DNA of 64,000 bases from an uncultured Christensenellaceae bacterium (GCA_910588015.1 CAJUOK010000002.1:86560-150559); one strand, 5' to 3'; positions 24,529-33,109 are shown, counted from the first letter of the stretch. The notes: generated from the letters alone by a model not told the origin. Made by a program: numbers and translations.

Positions 24529-25642
24529 TAGGTTTCTCCTTTTCAAAAATTTTAGATTCTATGAGCCTTTCGACAACTCTTTTCATCATTATCGGCGGTA
24601 CGCTCATTCCGCATATATATCCCACGCTTGAATAGGAATCGCTTCCGAAGTCGAAGTCTTGTGGGAATGTTTGAGAGTTTCGGATTGTCTCTTTGCTTAT
24701 GTAGCACTTCTTCTCAATATCGATGACGTCTGGCTTCCCTCGCAATGTAGGAATCACCTCATCGTCTCGTATGTAGTAAGTTTGAAAAGCGCTCCCTTTC
24801 TCTCCGAGCCTCACTCTCGTATCGGCGAGGCATTTGTCTCCGGGCTTTGCTTGTGAAACGAGCCAATAGGAATGAGTATCTTTCCCAAAAGCCTTCCCTA
24901 ATCCGTCCTTGCAAGCCCCGTATGTAACTTTTTCGTAGTAGAAGGACAAGTCTATGCTCCGAAGGTCGAAGTCGAGCCTCGTGGCTATAAACACCACTCT
25001 ATGCCTCGTTTGGGGAATCCCCATAAACTCGCCTTTGAGAAGTTCGTGCCTAACGGTATAACCTATCTTTCGGAATCGCACATATATCTCTTTGACATAC
25101 TCAAACGCATTTCCGAGGAGAAGCCCTTCGACGTTCTCCATAATGGCAACCTTCGGCTTTAACTTCGCAACCGTATCGATAAACACAAATAGAAGGTCAT
25201 CGAGCGTTTGGAGTTTTTGTCCTTCTTTGAATCGCTTTTCTACTCCCCACGCTTTTTCTCGTTGCCCAGCCATTGAAAAGGTTGAGCAAGGAGGCGAACC
25301 GTCAAGAATATCCAAGTGGTAGAGTTCTTCGGGTAGGTCATCGAGTTTGTTGAAGTCTCGTATATCCATAAGGTAGTTATACTTCGGATTGTGATTCTTC
25401 ACATAGACCTTATTCATTCGAGGGTCTATCTCGCAGCACCCCAACACTTCGCAACCGGCAAGTTTATAGCCCATAGTGCTACCACCTCCGCAAGCGAAGC
25501 AAGAGAACACTTTCAATCCGTTTTTCGGTGGATAGCCCCCCCTCATAGACCATTTCCAATCCGTAGCCTTTTGAGGTTGGAAGGCAATTCTCATCGGGTC
25601 ATCTTCGGGGAGCATATCGAATATCGAGTATTGATTATCCAT
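24521..25642 (-). CDS. DNA cytosine-5 methyltransferase
   Basis: 373 residues, ATG 25642 after AGGAGGG. Canonical C5-methyltransferase motifs in order: I, FACGGGSTMG (49-58, SAM binding); IV, GSPPCSTFS (116-123, catalytic Cys119); VI, MENVEG (168-173); VIII, IPQTRHRV. The target-recognition region follows motif VIII, then the C-terminal motif X-like YSSVGYICGMSVP. No restriction enzyme is adjacent, so it is a solitary phage methylase, likely protecting DNA from host restriction. Confidence 0.92.
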   Translation of the reverse strand: MDNQYSIFDMLPEDDPMRIAFQPQKATDWKWSMRGGYPPKNGLKVFSCFACGGGSTMGYKLAGCEVLGCCEIDPRMNKVYVKNHNPKYNYLMDIRDFNKLDDLPEELYHLDILDGSPPCSTFSMAGQREKAWGVEKRFKEGQKLQTLDDLLFVFIDTVAKLKPKVAIMENVEGLLLGNAFEYVKEIYVRFRKIGYTVRHELLKGEFMGIPQTRHRVVFIATRLDFDLRSIDLSFYYEKVTYGACKDGLGKAFGKDTHSYWLVSQAKPGDKCLADTRVRLGEKGSAFQTYYIRDDEVIPTLRGKPDVIDIEKKCYISKETIRNSQTFPQDFDFGSDSYSSVGYICGMSVPPIMMKRVVERLIESKIFEKEKPNG

Positions 25643-25650
25643 TCGCCCTC

Positions 25651-26538
25651 CTAAATTCCCAATTTCTTCGCAATATCGCTCTTCTCGTCTCGCACGACGC
25701 TTCGGAAGTCATCGCCTTCCAATTTGATAACCCTCGTTGCCATTTCGTTTATGCGCTCGATAATCGCCTTATCAAGCCCAAGCACACTCGCCAATTCCGA
25801 GATTGAGTAGTTCGATGAAAAAATAGTGGGCTTTTGTGCGTTATACCTCGCATTGAGAACCTCAAAGAATTTTTCCTCCGCCCACTTTGAAGAGGCGGCA
25901 TTATATTCTCTTCCGAGGAACTCTTTGCCAAGGTCATCGATAAAGGCGAAGTTGTAATATTGCAAATGATTCAAGATTGCACATTCGCCCATACCGTTTT
26001 TGTCATACGAGGCTCGTATCTCGTTGAGGATTGAGGCGAGATTTGTGTAGATACACGAATATCCCTTCCACACCAACTCGTTACATATACAAGCCAAGAG
26101 GAACGTCTTGCCCGAAGAATTGTCTCCATAGATATAAAGCCCGATATTATTCTCCAATACCTCTTTGCTCTTCTCTACATAGTTCTTTGCTTTGACATAG
26201 GCTTTTCGGTTATGCTCCGTTATGGTTGCGTCGGCGAACATAATATTTCGGTATCTCGCCCCCGTTAGAGAGAGTGCTTTTTGGCGATTAAACTCTTCCA
26301 TTCTTTTCCGAGCCTCTTCCTCTTTGCGCTCCTTCTCGGCGGCTTCTTGCATACATTGACAAGCGCCGTGCATACACACATCACCCTCATCGAGAACCCA
26401 AAACCTTCTCGTCTTGCACTTCTTGCAATAAGGGAGTCCGTCATCGCCGAGAAATTCGTCTTCTTTGAGTTTGTCTTCGCCGGAAGCATATCTCCCTTTC
26501 AATTCTTCAAGTGTATATCCGAATTTGAATCGCTCCAT
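25651..26538 (-). CDS. DnaC-like helicase loader
   Basis: 295 residues, ATG 26538 after GGGAGG. An N-terminal zinc-binding region (CKKC at ~38-41 and CMHGACQC at ~55-62), then an AAA+ core with Walker A GDNSSGKT (138-145) and Walker B IDDLG (200-204), plus a sensor-like EVLNARYNAQKPTIFSSN. It loads the replicative helicase at the phage origin together with the replisome organizer encoded directly upstream, overlapping by 1 bp. Confidence 0.9.
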   Translation of the reverse strand: MERFKFGYTLEELKGRYASGEDKLKEDEFLGDDGLPYCKKCKTRRFWVLDEGDVCMHGACQCMQEAAEKERKEEEARKRMEEFNRQKALSLTGARYRNIMFADATITEHNRKAYVKAKNYVEKSKEVLENNIGLYIYGDNSSGKTFLLACICNELVWKGYSCIYTNLASILNEIRASYDKNGMGECAILNHLQYYNFAFIDDLGKEFLGREYNAASSKWAEEKFFEVLNARYNAQKPTIFSSNYSISELASVLGLDKAIIERINEMATRVIKLEGDDFRSVVRDEKSDIAKKLGI

Positions 26539-27275
26539 TATTCGTCCTCCCTTCTATCGTATTTCGAGGCTTTTGCTCCCTTTTTCGGTGTAGTCTTTTG
26601 CTCATCGCTTTCCCAAGTGCGAACACAAGCCTTCCAATCCTTCATCGGGGATTTGCCTATCTTCCAGCCCTTCGCCTCGTAAAAATCCCAAAAGCGTTGA
26701 GGGTCTACTTTGTTGTTTCGTTCTTTGCAATAAGCGGCTACTTCCTCCACGGTAGGCTTTGAAAACCGCTTGGCTTGCTTCGTTTGAGGTGTGTTTGCCG
26801 ATTCATCGGCACATACCTCTTTCTCTTTGTCTATATCTTGGTCTATATCTATCTCTATATCTCCGTTACTTTTTGTTACAATGCTGTTACATTGTAACGC
26901 TTGGGCTTGTAGCAAGGCTCTATGCCTTCTTACTCGCTCCGCACTATCGGATTCGCCACCTATCATTTTTTCGACTTCTCGCATATAAATTGTTTGGTCA
27001 TCGAGAATCTCAATCATTTCAAGGCTCGTGAATACCTTCATAGCACTACGGACAATATCGATATTCGTTCCCGTGATAGTAGACAACATTTTTTCGCTAT
27101 ACGGGATTGTGTCGCTAAATCGCAAACTCCCGCTATGGTCTACGCTCTCGCAAAGCAACTTCAAGTAGAAGAGTATGTAGTCCTTTCCGTTCTCCATATC
27201 CTCGATGATTTTTATATCGTGCCTTTTGAAGAAGTCCTTTTTGAGTTTCAACCAATAGAATTTTTTCTCCGACAT
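26538..27275 (-). CDS. Phage replisome organizer
   Basis: 245 residues, ATG 27275. The N-terminal ~110 residues (FYWLKLKKDFFKRHDIKIIE and ENGKDYILFYLKLL) match the phage replisome organizer N-terminal winged-helix domain, which binds origin DNA. A basic/acidic linker follows, then a DnaD-like end (DPQRFWDFYEAKGWKIGKS and DWKACVRTWE). It works with the DnaC-like loader encoded next. Confidence 0.9.
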   Translation of the reverse strand: MSEKKFYWLKLKKDFFKRHDIKIIEDMENGKDYILFYLKLLCESVDHSGSLRFSDTIPYSEKMLSTITGTNIDIVRSAMKVFTSLEMIEILDDQTIYMREVEKMIGGESDSAERVRRHRALLQAQALQCNSIVTKSNGDIEIDIDQDIDKEKEVCADESANTPQTKQAKRFSKPTVEEVAAYCKERNNKVDPQRFWDFYEAKGWKIGKSPMKDWKACVRTWESDEQKTTPKKGAKASKYDRREDE

Positions 27276-27285
27276 AACTCAACTC

Positions 27286-27693
27286 CTAAAACGGAAGGTC
27301 ATCATCGTCATCGTCTACCTCTTCCAATCGAGGCTTCTTTTTGCTTCTCTTGGGAGGCTCGTCCGAATCTTCATCTCGCTTCGATGAAAGGAACTCTATC
27401 TCACTACATTTCACTTCCGTTACTTTGCGTTTATTCCCGTCATCGTCTTCCCAAGTGCGATTTTCAATGCTTCCGATGACCGCCACCTTGCTACCCTTTT
27501 TGAGGTAACGGCAACAATTTTCGGCTCTCTCCCTCCATACGGTAAAATCAAAGAAGTCCGTTATCCTATCGCCGTCCTCGGTTGTATAATTCCGATTTAC
27601 GGCGATTGATAACTTAGCGTAAGAAATTCCGCTTCTCGTCTCTTCGAGTTCCGGGTCTCTCGTGAGGTTGCCAATGAGGATTACTTTATTCAC
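27286..27693 (-). CDS. ssb: Single-stranded DNA-binding protein
   Basis: 135 residues from GTG 27693, chosen because CGGGAGGTAGCC lies just upstream and the protein then starts at the conserved MNKVILIGNLTRDPEL. An OB fold (~1-105) is followed by a Lys-rich linker and the acidic tail DDDDDLPF, which recruits partner proteins. It overlaps the end of the frameshifted gene upstream. Confidence 0.95.
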   Translation of the reverse strand: MNKVILIGNLTRDPELEETRSGISYAKLSIAVNRNYTTEDGDRITDFFDFTVWRERAENCCRYLKKGSKVAVIGSIENRTWEDDDGNKRKVTEVKCSEIEFLSSKRDEDSDEPPKRSKKKPRLEEVDDDDDDLPF

Positions 27694-28005
27694 GGCTACC
27701 TCCCGAAAGCAAAGCGGCAAGAAGCACTTCCGGAGGAAGCCCCTCTATGACTTTTTTCTTCGTTTCCGAGATAGCCTTGTCCGCCGCCTCTATCGTTCCG
27801 ATGAGAGTGGACGTGTTGCAAGAGGTTACAACAATTCCGTTTGCTTCGACCCCCCCCGCTGATTTTCGCCGGCATAAGCACCGATGATAGCCTTTGTAAC
27901 GCTATTCACCACTTCCTCGCCGTTGTCGAGATTCTTGATGATGATACGGAAGCCCTTTTTGTTGTCGTGGGTTTCCGACTTGACCGTTGTATTTCTTTCA
28001 AACAT
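27686..28005 (-). CDS. Hypothetical phage protein interrupted at a G8 run
   Basis: ATG 28005 (TAAGGAG upstream) opens a frame that ends prematurely after a run of eight G on the coding strand (27850-27857). Reading one base back (-1) at the run restores a 106-codon gene that ends in TAA at 27686, overlapping the ssb start as in the other coupled genes, and with consistent coding composition (VEANGIVVTSCNTSTLIGTI). Possible causes are slippage (programmed or phase-variable) or an assembly error in the homopolymer. The function is unknown. Confidence 0.65.
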
Positions 28006-28017
28006 AGTTGATTCTCC

Positions 28018-28302
28018 TTAATCTAAATAATTTTTGCCGATGATTTTCATAAACTCATCTCGGCTATGAGTTTCTTCAAACTTCGCTTGGCACTCCCTTT
28101 TCAACCTCATATCAAGGTCGGGATTGAAGTGAACGCCTTCGTTTGATAAATTGTGATGTCTTCCGCAAAGGAACACTTTGAATCCGTGCTTCTCGCTTTG
28201 CTTCCTATTCGCCGTGCCATAAAAGATGTGGTGGTCGTGAAGGTTATATGTAGTTCCACATACATAGCACCTTTTTTCGGTTTGCATAATGCTTTTAGCC
28301 AC
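28018..28302 (-). CDS. HNH-type nuclease-like phage protein
   Basis: 94 residues from GTG 28302 after GGAGGG. CYVCG, then LHDHHIFYGTANR and FLCGRHHNLSN with a later HSR, match the zinc-bound HNH-like proteins found in recombination modules of phages of Gram-positive bacteria. It may resolve recombination intermediates or nick DNA. It sits between a NinB-like gene and ssb. Confidence 0.75.
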   Translation of the reverse strand: MAKSIMQTEKRCYVCGTTYNLHDHHIFYGTANRKQSEKHGFKVFLCGRHHNLSNEGVHFNPDLDMRLKRECQAKFEETHSRDEFMKIIGKNYLD

Positions 28303-28840
28303 GATATTCCCTCCTTGCAACCTCTATCTCCGAATCGTAAATTCCGAGTTCGGCAAGTTTATCGAGTGTTGCCTCTATGAGTTCCGTCATCTCTTTCGTA
28401 TCGAATTTTGATGAGCCGATGAAGTATTGGTAGACATTGAGCGTCTTTCCATTTACCTCTCTTTCGCCCATTTTGCGAACGACACGGAACGATTTCTTTA
28501 ACATAGGCTCGGCTTCGGGAAGGGCTAATAGATAATCGTAGGAGACATTTGCTTCTTCAAGCATAATGGCATACGCCTCTTCGCTTGATACTTTGTTCTT
28601 CCTCCCACTCATCGCCATAGCCAACTTCCCAAGCAGCACCCACAAGAGTTTGTTTTGTTCGAGGCTTCGTTTCGACCTATAAGGTTTTACTTCCACCTCC
28701 AACTTCTTTTCGGAGTTTTTTGTTTCCTCGTAGGCAAGCATAGCGGCTTCTTTTTCGAGACCGTGAACCACATAACTAATCACGAGGTCATTGTTTTCGT
28801 TAGTCATTCGGAAGGTCTTTTCCGCTATAAACTTACTCAT
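28295..28840 (-). CDS. NinB/recombination-like phage protein
   Basis: 181 residues, ATG 28840 after AGGAGG. The segment RSKRSLEQNKLLWVLLGKLA and the later SSKFDTKEMTELIEATLDKL follow the pattern of NinB-like proteins (Orf family), which bind single-stranded DNA in lambda-type recombination. Placed between the ERF annealing protein and the HNH protein, it belongs to the recombination module. Family assignment is from pattern only. Confidence 0.65.
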   Translation of the reverse strand: MSKFIAEKTFRMTNENNDLVISYVVHGLEKEAAMLAYEETKNSEKKLEVEVKPYRSKRSLEQNKLLWVLLGKLAMAMSGRKNKVSSEEAYAIMLEEANVSYDYLLALPEAEPMLKKSFRVVRKMGEREVNGKTLNVYQYFIGSSKFDTKEMTELIEATLDKLAELGIYDSEIEVARREYRG

Positions 28841-29534
28841 CGGATTCCTCCTTTTCTATTTGCTTTTTAAGCGCCGTGATGAGAGATTTGAATTGCTCGT
28901 CCGTGAGGTCGTTTATCTTTATAGGCTTTCCGAACTTCTTGGCAATCCATTCGTTGACACTTGCAAGTTCGATAGACGAGTTTTTAAGGAGGTCGTTGAC
29001 TTGCGCCCACTTGGACTTCTCTCTCGCCTCACGTCCTTTATTTTTCCCTTCGGAAGACGGAGCGGGATTATCCTTGCCTTTCTTTTGCTTGTCTTGATTC
29101 TCACGGTCCGGGTCATCTTCGTCCGTAGGCACTCCCAAACTCTTCAAAAGAAGGTATCTTTCCGAATAGGTCAATGCGCTTCCGAACGCCTTGGAAAGGT
29201 CGTTTTGCTGCCCGTAATACTCAAACTCTACTCTTTGCCTATCCGAAGGCTCGTCTATGTTAATCCACTCGTAAGTGAGTTTGCCGTCAACGAGGAAATC
29301 CGTCTTGGTATCGCCGTAAGAGTTCTTATAGTCGAATGTTTGATAATTCCGATGTTCCGTTCCCACCGGGAGGAAGAGCAAACATACCTCTTCCATTTTC
29401 TCTTTTATGAGAGCGAGGATTTGAGAGCCGGAAACATAGGAATATGCGCCCTTGCCCGAAGTCTCGGCGTCTTTCGTAAGTACCTTGACCGTCTTTTTAA
29501 CCTCGTTGATTTTTTGGTAGACGTTAAGCCCCAT
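28833..29534 (-). CDS. erf: ERF-family single-strand annealing protein
   Basis: 233 residues from ATG 29534 (GGAGGT 7 nt upstream). The N-terminal ERF domain shows KGAYSYVSGSQILALIKEKM, EFEYYGQQNDLSKAFGSALT and YSERYLLLKSLGVPTDEDDPD. A charged Lys/Glu linker precedes a helical C-terminus. ERF proteins anneal complementary strands in phage recombination. The PD-(D/E)XK nuclease encoded just upstream probably supplies resected ends. Confidence 0.9.
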   Translation of the reverse strand: MGLNVYQKINEVKKTVKVLTKDAETSGKGAYSYVSGSQILALIKEKMEEVCLLFLPVGTEHRNYQTFDYKNSYGDTKTDFLVDGKLTYEWINIDEPSDRQRVEFEYYGQQNDLSKAFGSALTYSERYLLLKSLGVPTDEDDPDRENQDKQKKGKDNPAPSSEGKNKGREAREKSKWAQVNDLLKNSSIELASVNEWIAKKFGKPIKINDLTDEQFKSLITALKKQIEKEESDE

Positions 29535-29539
29535 AACCT

Positions 29540-30202
29540 TTACCTCCATTCAAGGTCTTTCTTTATGTAGTAGACGTCCAACAACGAACGGAACATTTTG
29601 AAGTATTTTTTCACGGTAGGCATTTTGATTTCCTTGTGGTCGAAAGGCTCGTCCTCGTTCCTTCCAATATTGAGAATCATAATTTGCTCCACCTTGTATT
29701 TGTTTTCCGTTAAGAGATTCGCATAGGAAGAGACTTGAAGGAAGTGTTCGTTGAAGATTCCCTTGCCGCTCTTAAAATCGATGAGCGTGAGTTTTCCGTC
29801 AACCTTGCAGTAGAAGTCAAGCGTTCCGCCGTATTTGTATTTCTCCGATACAAACTTCTTCTCGTTGAAGATAGGCTCTACTTTATGTTGCTTCTCCCAA
29901 TCGAGATACTTTTTGAATCCGACATTCGCCATTTCTTTTTCGAGGTCGGTATAATCCGAAAGGTCGGCTTTATTGCCCGTGATATGCGCTTCAACCAAAG
30001 CATGAATGAGAGTTCCAACCCTCGCCGCCTTGTCTACATATTTCGAGGAATCGATTCCTTGAAGTCCGAGATTGTTAGCCCACTTAACGAGCGCCGGCTT
30101 ATTGAGAAGCCCCGTAACCGTTGTAGACCCCGGAACGAGAGTTCCGTCTTGAAGATAGTATCTGGTGTGCGCCTTCGTAACCTTTTTGAGTTTGTCTGCC
30201 AT
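29540..30202 (-). CDS. PD-(D/E)XK (RecB/YqaJ-like) exonuclease
   Basis: 220 residues from ATG 30202, overlapping the previous stop. Residues GTLIHALVEAHI (motif I region), YGGTLDFYCKVDGKLTLIDFKSG (the catalytic Asp and D-x-K pair) and HFLQVSSYANLL (motif III-type Gln/Tyr) define a RecB-like nuclease fold. It is likely the phage recombination exonuclease paired with ERF. Confidence 0.88.
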   Translation of the reverse strand: MADKLKKVTKAHTRYYLQDGTLVPGSTTVTGLLNKPALVKWANNLGLQGIDSSKYVDKAARVGTLIHALVEAHITGNKADLSDYTDLEKEMANVGFKKYLDWEKQHKVEPIFNEKKFVSEKYKYGGTLDFYCKVDGKLTLIDFKSGKGIFNEHFLQVSSYANLLTENKYKVEQIMILNIGRNEDEPFDHKEIKMPTVKKYFKMFRSLLDVYYIKKDLEWR

Positions 30203-30432
30203 TAGTTTTTTCCTCCCTTTTGGTATTCTTTGAGATTGTATTCGTAGGATTTTTCGAGTGCCTTCATCGCCTTGGTAGAAGCCTCGATTTCTTTGATAAT
30301 TGCTTCCGATTCTTCGAGAGTGCAATTCGTGAGTTGCTCTCCGAGAGCCTTGATTTTTTGCTCGTAGCCGACCTTGGCAAACGCAACCTGCCTTTCAAGG
30401 TCTCGAACTTGTTCCAAATAATATTCCGTCAT
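30202..30432 (-). CDS. Small coiled-coil phage protein
   Basis: 76 residues from ATG 30432. It is almost entirely helical and charged. Its stop overlaps the start of the nuclease gene (TAATG), so it is translated in step with it. No family is recognised. Confidence 0.6.
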   Translation of the reverse strand: MTEYYLEQVRDLERQVAFAKVGYEQKIKALGEQLTNCTLEESEAIIKEIEASTKAMKALEKSYEYNLKEYQKGGKN

Positions 30433-30514
30433 TTTGATTGTCTCCTTTATTGACAAAGATTTTTTATTGTGGTATATTGTTTGGGAGGGTAACATACCTA
30501 AACCCTTTTCGTGA

Positions 30515-30955
30515 TTAAACTTCGTTCTTATGCTTGGCGGCGAGAGCGGAGTTTTTTTCATCTTCGAGGATTTGAGAGTATTTCGCCTTCAATCTCTCGA
30601 AGCAATGATTGACCCAACTTGTAATATCCTTGAATCCGCATTTGCCGAGAGCCTCTTTGAAGAACTCTCGCGCTTCCGGAGGAAGGTTGACCGTGAGATG
30701 ATAAAACTCTTTTTTCTTCTTGCTTCCCTTTGATACTTTGACCGTAACCTTGGGAGAGGTTAAGAAGATTTCGTGAGGCTCATAAATATCTCCAACTTCG
30801 CAACCCAACTCATCGCATAATGCTTTCATCATCGGGGGAATCGGAAGGCATTTATAATTCTCGAATTTGCTCATCATAGGCTCGTCCGTTCCGATAGCCT
30901 TGGCGAGTTCCTTTTGTTGCCTTCCTTTACGGATTCGCATTGCTCGTAATTGCAC
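30515..30955 (-). CDS. XRE-family transcriptional regulator
   Basis: 146 residues from GTG 30955 after AGGAGGT. The N-terminal helix-turn-helix (RIRKGRQQKELAKAIGTDEPMMSKFEN) is of the Cro/C1 (XRE) type, with the conserved LCDELGCEVGDIYEP tail of the domain. The C-terminal half is basic, with a KKKKEF stretch and a helical end. It may control the early operon or act as an anti-repressor. It is not followed by an integrase. Confidence 0.85.
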   Translation of the reverse strand: MQLRAMRIRKGRQQKELAKAIGTDEPMMSKFENYKCLPIPPMMKALCDELGCEVGDIYEPHEIFLTSPKVTVKVSKGSKKKKEFYHLTVNLPPEAREFFKEALGKCGFKDITSWVNHCFERLKAKYSQILEDEKNSALAAKHKNEV

Positions 30956-30957
30956 CG

Positions 30958-31131
30958 TTACACCTCCTTCGTCTCATCGACTATTTTCTTGCCTTGCTTT
31001 TGCAGCCAACGGAGTTGATACAAACGCTTCTTCTCCGGGTCTACCTTCTTGCTCAACGAGTCTCTTGCAAGTTGAACGAGAGGGTCTTTTTGTAATTGCT
31101 CCATTTCGAGCCGTTCTTTTTCCGAAAGCAT
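30958..31131 (-). CDS. Small charged phage protein
   Basis: 57 residues, ATG 31131 after GGAGGAGG; the stop is 2 bp before the XRE gene's GTG. It is mostly helical, with a basic C-terminal half (RLYQLRWLQKQGKKI). No family is recognised. It is probably a regulatory or accessory early protein. Confidence 0.6.
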   Translation of the reverse strand: MLSEKERLEMEQLQKDPLVQLARDSLSKKVDPEKKRLYQLRWLQKQGKKIVDETKEV

Positions 31132-31143
31132 ATCGCCTCCTCC

Positions 31144-31314
31144 TTACTTGTTTTTCGAGACATACTCTTTGAGCGCTTCTTTAACCACGAAGGTCAAAGA
31201 CACGTCTCGTTTCTTCGCCACTTCCGCTAAATCCGCATAGAGTTCTCTTGCGATATAGCACCCAAGACATCTCTTCGGCTTGTCGGCGGCTACTTCGTTA
31301 CGCTCTTTCGCCAT
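31144..31314 (-). CDS. Ribbon-helix-helix small regulator
   Basis: 56 residues from ATG 31314 after GGAGG, the first gene of the early operon. RCLGCYIARELYADLAEVAKKRD and the C-terminal FVVKEALKEYVS fit a short CopG/Arc-like ribbon-helix-helix protein. Such proteins autoregulate early operons. The upstream frame is open but lacks a start with a ribosome site. Confidence 0.65.
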   Translation of the reverse strand: MAKERNEVAADKPKRCLGCYIARELYADLAEVAKKRDVSLTFVVKEALKEYVSKNK

Positions 31315-31344
31315 TCCTAACACCTCCTTTTGAAAATAAAAAAT

Positions 31345-31369
31345 GGGCTTGCCATTCAAAGGCAAACCC
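31345..31369 (-). terminator. Intrinsic terminator between ppx and prophage
   Basis: On the minus strand, a 9-bp stem (GGGTTTGCC / GGCAAGCCC, one T-G) with a 7-nt loop, followed by ATTTTTTATTTT. It is one of two tandem, sequence-related terminators in the gap between host ppx and the prophage early operon. Confidence 0.8.
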
Positions 31370-31406
31370 AAGCCATATTAAATTGAGATTTATGGGTAAT
31401 AAAAAA

Positions 31407-31432
31407 TAGGCTTGCTTTTGAATTGCAAACCT
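31407..31432 (-). terminator. Second, related intrinsic terminator
   Basis: On the minus strand, TAGGTTTGC / GCAAGCCTA pair (8-9 bp), followed by TTTTTTATT. It is about 60 bp upstream (in reading direction) of the first and shares the direct repeat AAAAAATRGGCTTGC with it. It terminates ppx. The copies may reflect a duplication at the prophage boundary. Confidence 0.8.
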
Positions 31433-31490
31433 ATCTTATAACAACATTTTGAAGTATTTGCTAAAATATTTTGCCCAGCGGTCAATCTCA

Positions 31491-32360
31491 TTATTGCAAT
31501 TGCGACTCCCCCAACTTCAATTTGAGATATCCTTCCAAATTATCGCTTTCTCTGACCGTGACCGATTGGCAGCCCAGCATTCTCATTATAGCGGCTAAAA
31601 GTCTTCCTCCGCCAACTATCACATTTGCTCTCTTGGGTTCAAGTCCCGCCAATTGCAGTCTTGCCGCCATATCCATATTATGTATTGCGTTCGTAATTTC
31701 TTCTATTGATTTCAACGTCAATCCGTAGCCGTCGACAACTTTGGGATTGTATACCGTCATTTTTTCCATTATTGCGACAAAAGTCGTCGCAGTGCCGCCA
31801 ATCGCAATCAAATTGTCAAACTTGGGCAATTTGCCGTATTCTTTTAAATTACAAGATATGAATTCGTCTATCGCGACAACGTCTTCTTTACAACTGTCAA
31901 AAATACGCACAGCTCCTATAGGAAGACTTTTTGCATACGTCAACCCGTTGACGTCGCCTACTGCAAGCTCCGCGCTTCCTCCGCCTATATCCAACACGCA
32001 GCATACTCCGTCAGTATAAGCCCCTACAAAGCCCAACTTCGCCTCGTCTTTGCTAGAAATTATTTCGACTTGTATATCCTTTTCTGAAAGCAACTGCAAA
32101 AACTCGTCTCTATTTTGAGCGCTACGCACAGCCTCGGTTGCAAAAACGTAAATACTTTCGCAATTTTCGCGTTTTGCTTCCAAAACGAATTGCTCCGTTG
32201 CTTCCGCCGTTTCTTTCATTCTTTCTTTATCAAGCCTTCCTGTCAAAGAAAGAGCGCTACCCAGCCTCGTCGTATTGATTTTTTTATATAAACTTTTGAT
32301 TCCGTCGCTGACCATAAGTCTGACCGAATTGGAACCTATATCTATAACGCCATATTTCAT
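31491..32360 (-). CDS. ppx: Exopolyphosphatase / pppGpp phosphatase family
   Basis: 289 residues. The sugar kinase/Hsp70-type fold is visible from YGVIDIGSNSVRLMV (phosphate-1), VFATEAVRSAQN, CVLDIGGGSAELAV (phosphate-2), AIGGTATTFVAI and NVIVGGGRLLAAIM. Short Ppx/GppA proteins hydrolyse polyphosphate or pppGpp. Codon and composition style match the host rather than the prophage. It is the last gene before the tandem terminators. Confidence 0.9.
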   Translation of the reverse strand: MKYGVIDIGSNSVRLMVSDGIKSLYKKINTTRLGSALSLTGRLDKERMKETAEATEQFVLEAKRENCESIYVFATEAVRSAQNRDEFLQLLSEKDIQVEIISSKDEAKLGFVGAYTDGVCCVLDIGGGSAELAVGDVNGLTYAKSLPIGAVRIFDSCKEDVVAIDEFISCNLKEYGKLPKFDNLIAIGGTATTFVAIMEKMTVYNPKVVDGYGLTLKSIEEITNAIHNMDMAARLQLAGLEPKRANVIVGGGRLLAAIMRMLGCQSVTVRESDNLEGYLKLKLGESQLQ

Positions 32361-32471
32361 TTGTGCTCACCGTCCGCCGCATCTTATTTTATAACTTTAT
32401 GACTATTATAACAAATTTATTTTTGCCATATCAAGCGATTTGGACGGCGGGCAAACTAAAATAAAATGATT

Positions 32472-32882
32472 TTATACGCTTTGCGAAAATTTTTCGCAAC
32501 CTAAATTTCTATATGCGATATTCAATGCTCCGTCGACAAAACCGAAAGCGACGGCTTGAGAATTTTTCAACAACGAAGAATATTTACCGTTTTTCAAATA
32601 TTCTTCTATCAAAGAACCAACGAGATGCAAGCAGTTTTTCCAACCGCCCTCAACATAAAAAACAAAAACGTGATTTTCGTTTCGACTTGCATATAGCTCT
32701 TCGCCCTCGCACGCCCAATCGTCGTCTTTTTCGTCATATTCGGCAAATGCGGTAAGTTCTAGCGCATAAACGCAGTGGGCTTTTTCTTTATAAATATTAA
32801 AACAATATGCATTTGAGTCGATTTTAAAATCTTTCAATATACTATTTAGCCAATTCCCAAACAGAATATTAATATCTTCCAT
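32472..32882 (-). CDS. Hypothetical protein
   Basis: 136 residues from ATG 32882, a small acidic cytoplasmic alpha/beta protein without signal peptide or obvious domain (HVFVFYVEGGWKNCLHLV in the middle). It has its own neighbourhood between ppx and a divergently placed lipoprotein gene. No function is assigned. Confidence 0.6.
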   Translation of the reverse strand: MEDINILFGNWLNSILKDFKIDSNAYCFNIYKEKAHCVYALELTAFAEYDEKDDDWACEGEELYASRNENHVFVFYVEGGWKNCLHLVGSLIEEYLKNGKYSSLLKNSQAVAFGFVDGALNIAYRNLGCEKFSQSV

Positions 32883-33109
32883 ATTCTCCTGATGTCCTCC
32901 GTTTTTTTCTTTTGTAAAACTTTTTTAACCGTACAATTCTTAAAATCCGTACTAAATAAATGATACATATAAAGTCCAAAATGTATCAAGATTATTAAAA
33001 ATTTTTAAACTTTTTGTAAATAATTAAGCATTTCTATAAATTCATACCGGTATAATATAACTTTAATATTTAAAAAGGCTCAACGCTTATCACAGTTGTA
33101 AAAAAATAC

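Larger units (their letters stand above)
1..31314 (-). mobile_element. Partial prophage, podovirus-like, carrying a DGR
   Basis: About 40 consecutive minus-strand genes with tight overlaps form an early replication/recombination operon, a tRNA block and a late structural operon in the usual order (terminase, portal, scaffold, coat, connectors, tail). No long tape-measure, tail-tube or sheath gene is seen, which suggests a short-tailed virus. The left end lies outside the window. The right end is placed between the first early gene (31314) and the host ppx terminator (about 31345-31432). No integrase or excisionase occurs inside this part, so it could lie to the left. The exact attachment site was not found. 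Confidence 0.85.

Noticed and set aside
31491..32360. ppx as part of the prophage
   Set aside because: It is a chromosomal housekeeping gene and lies beyond the tandem terminators.
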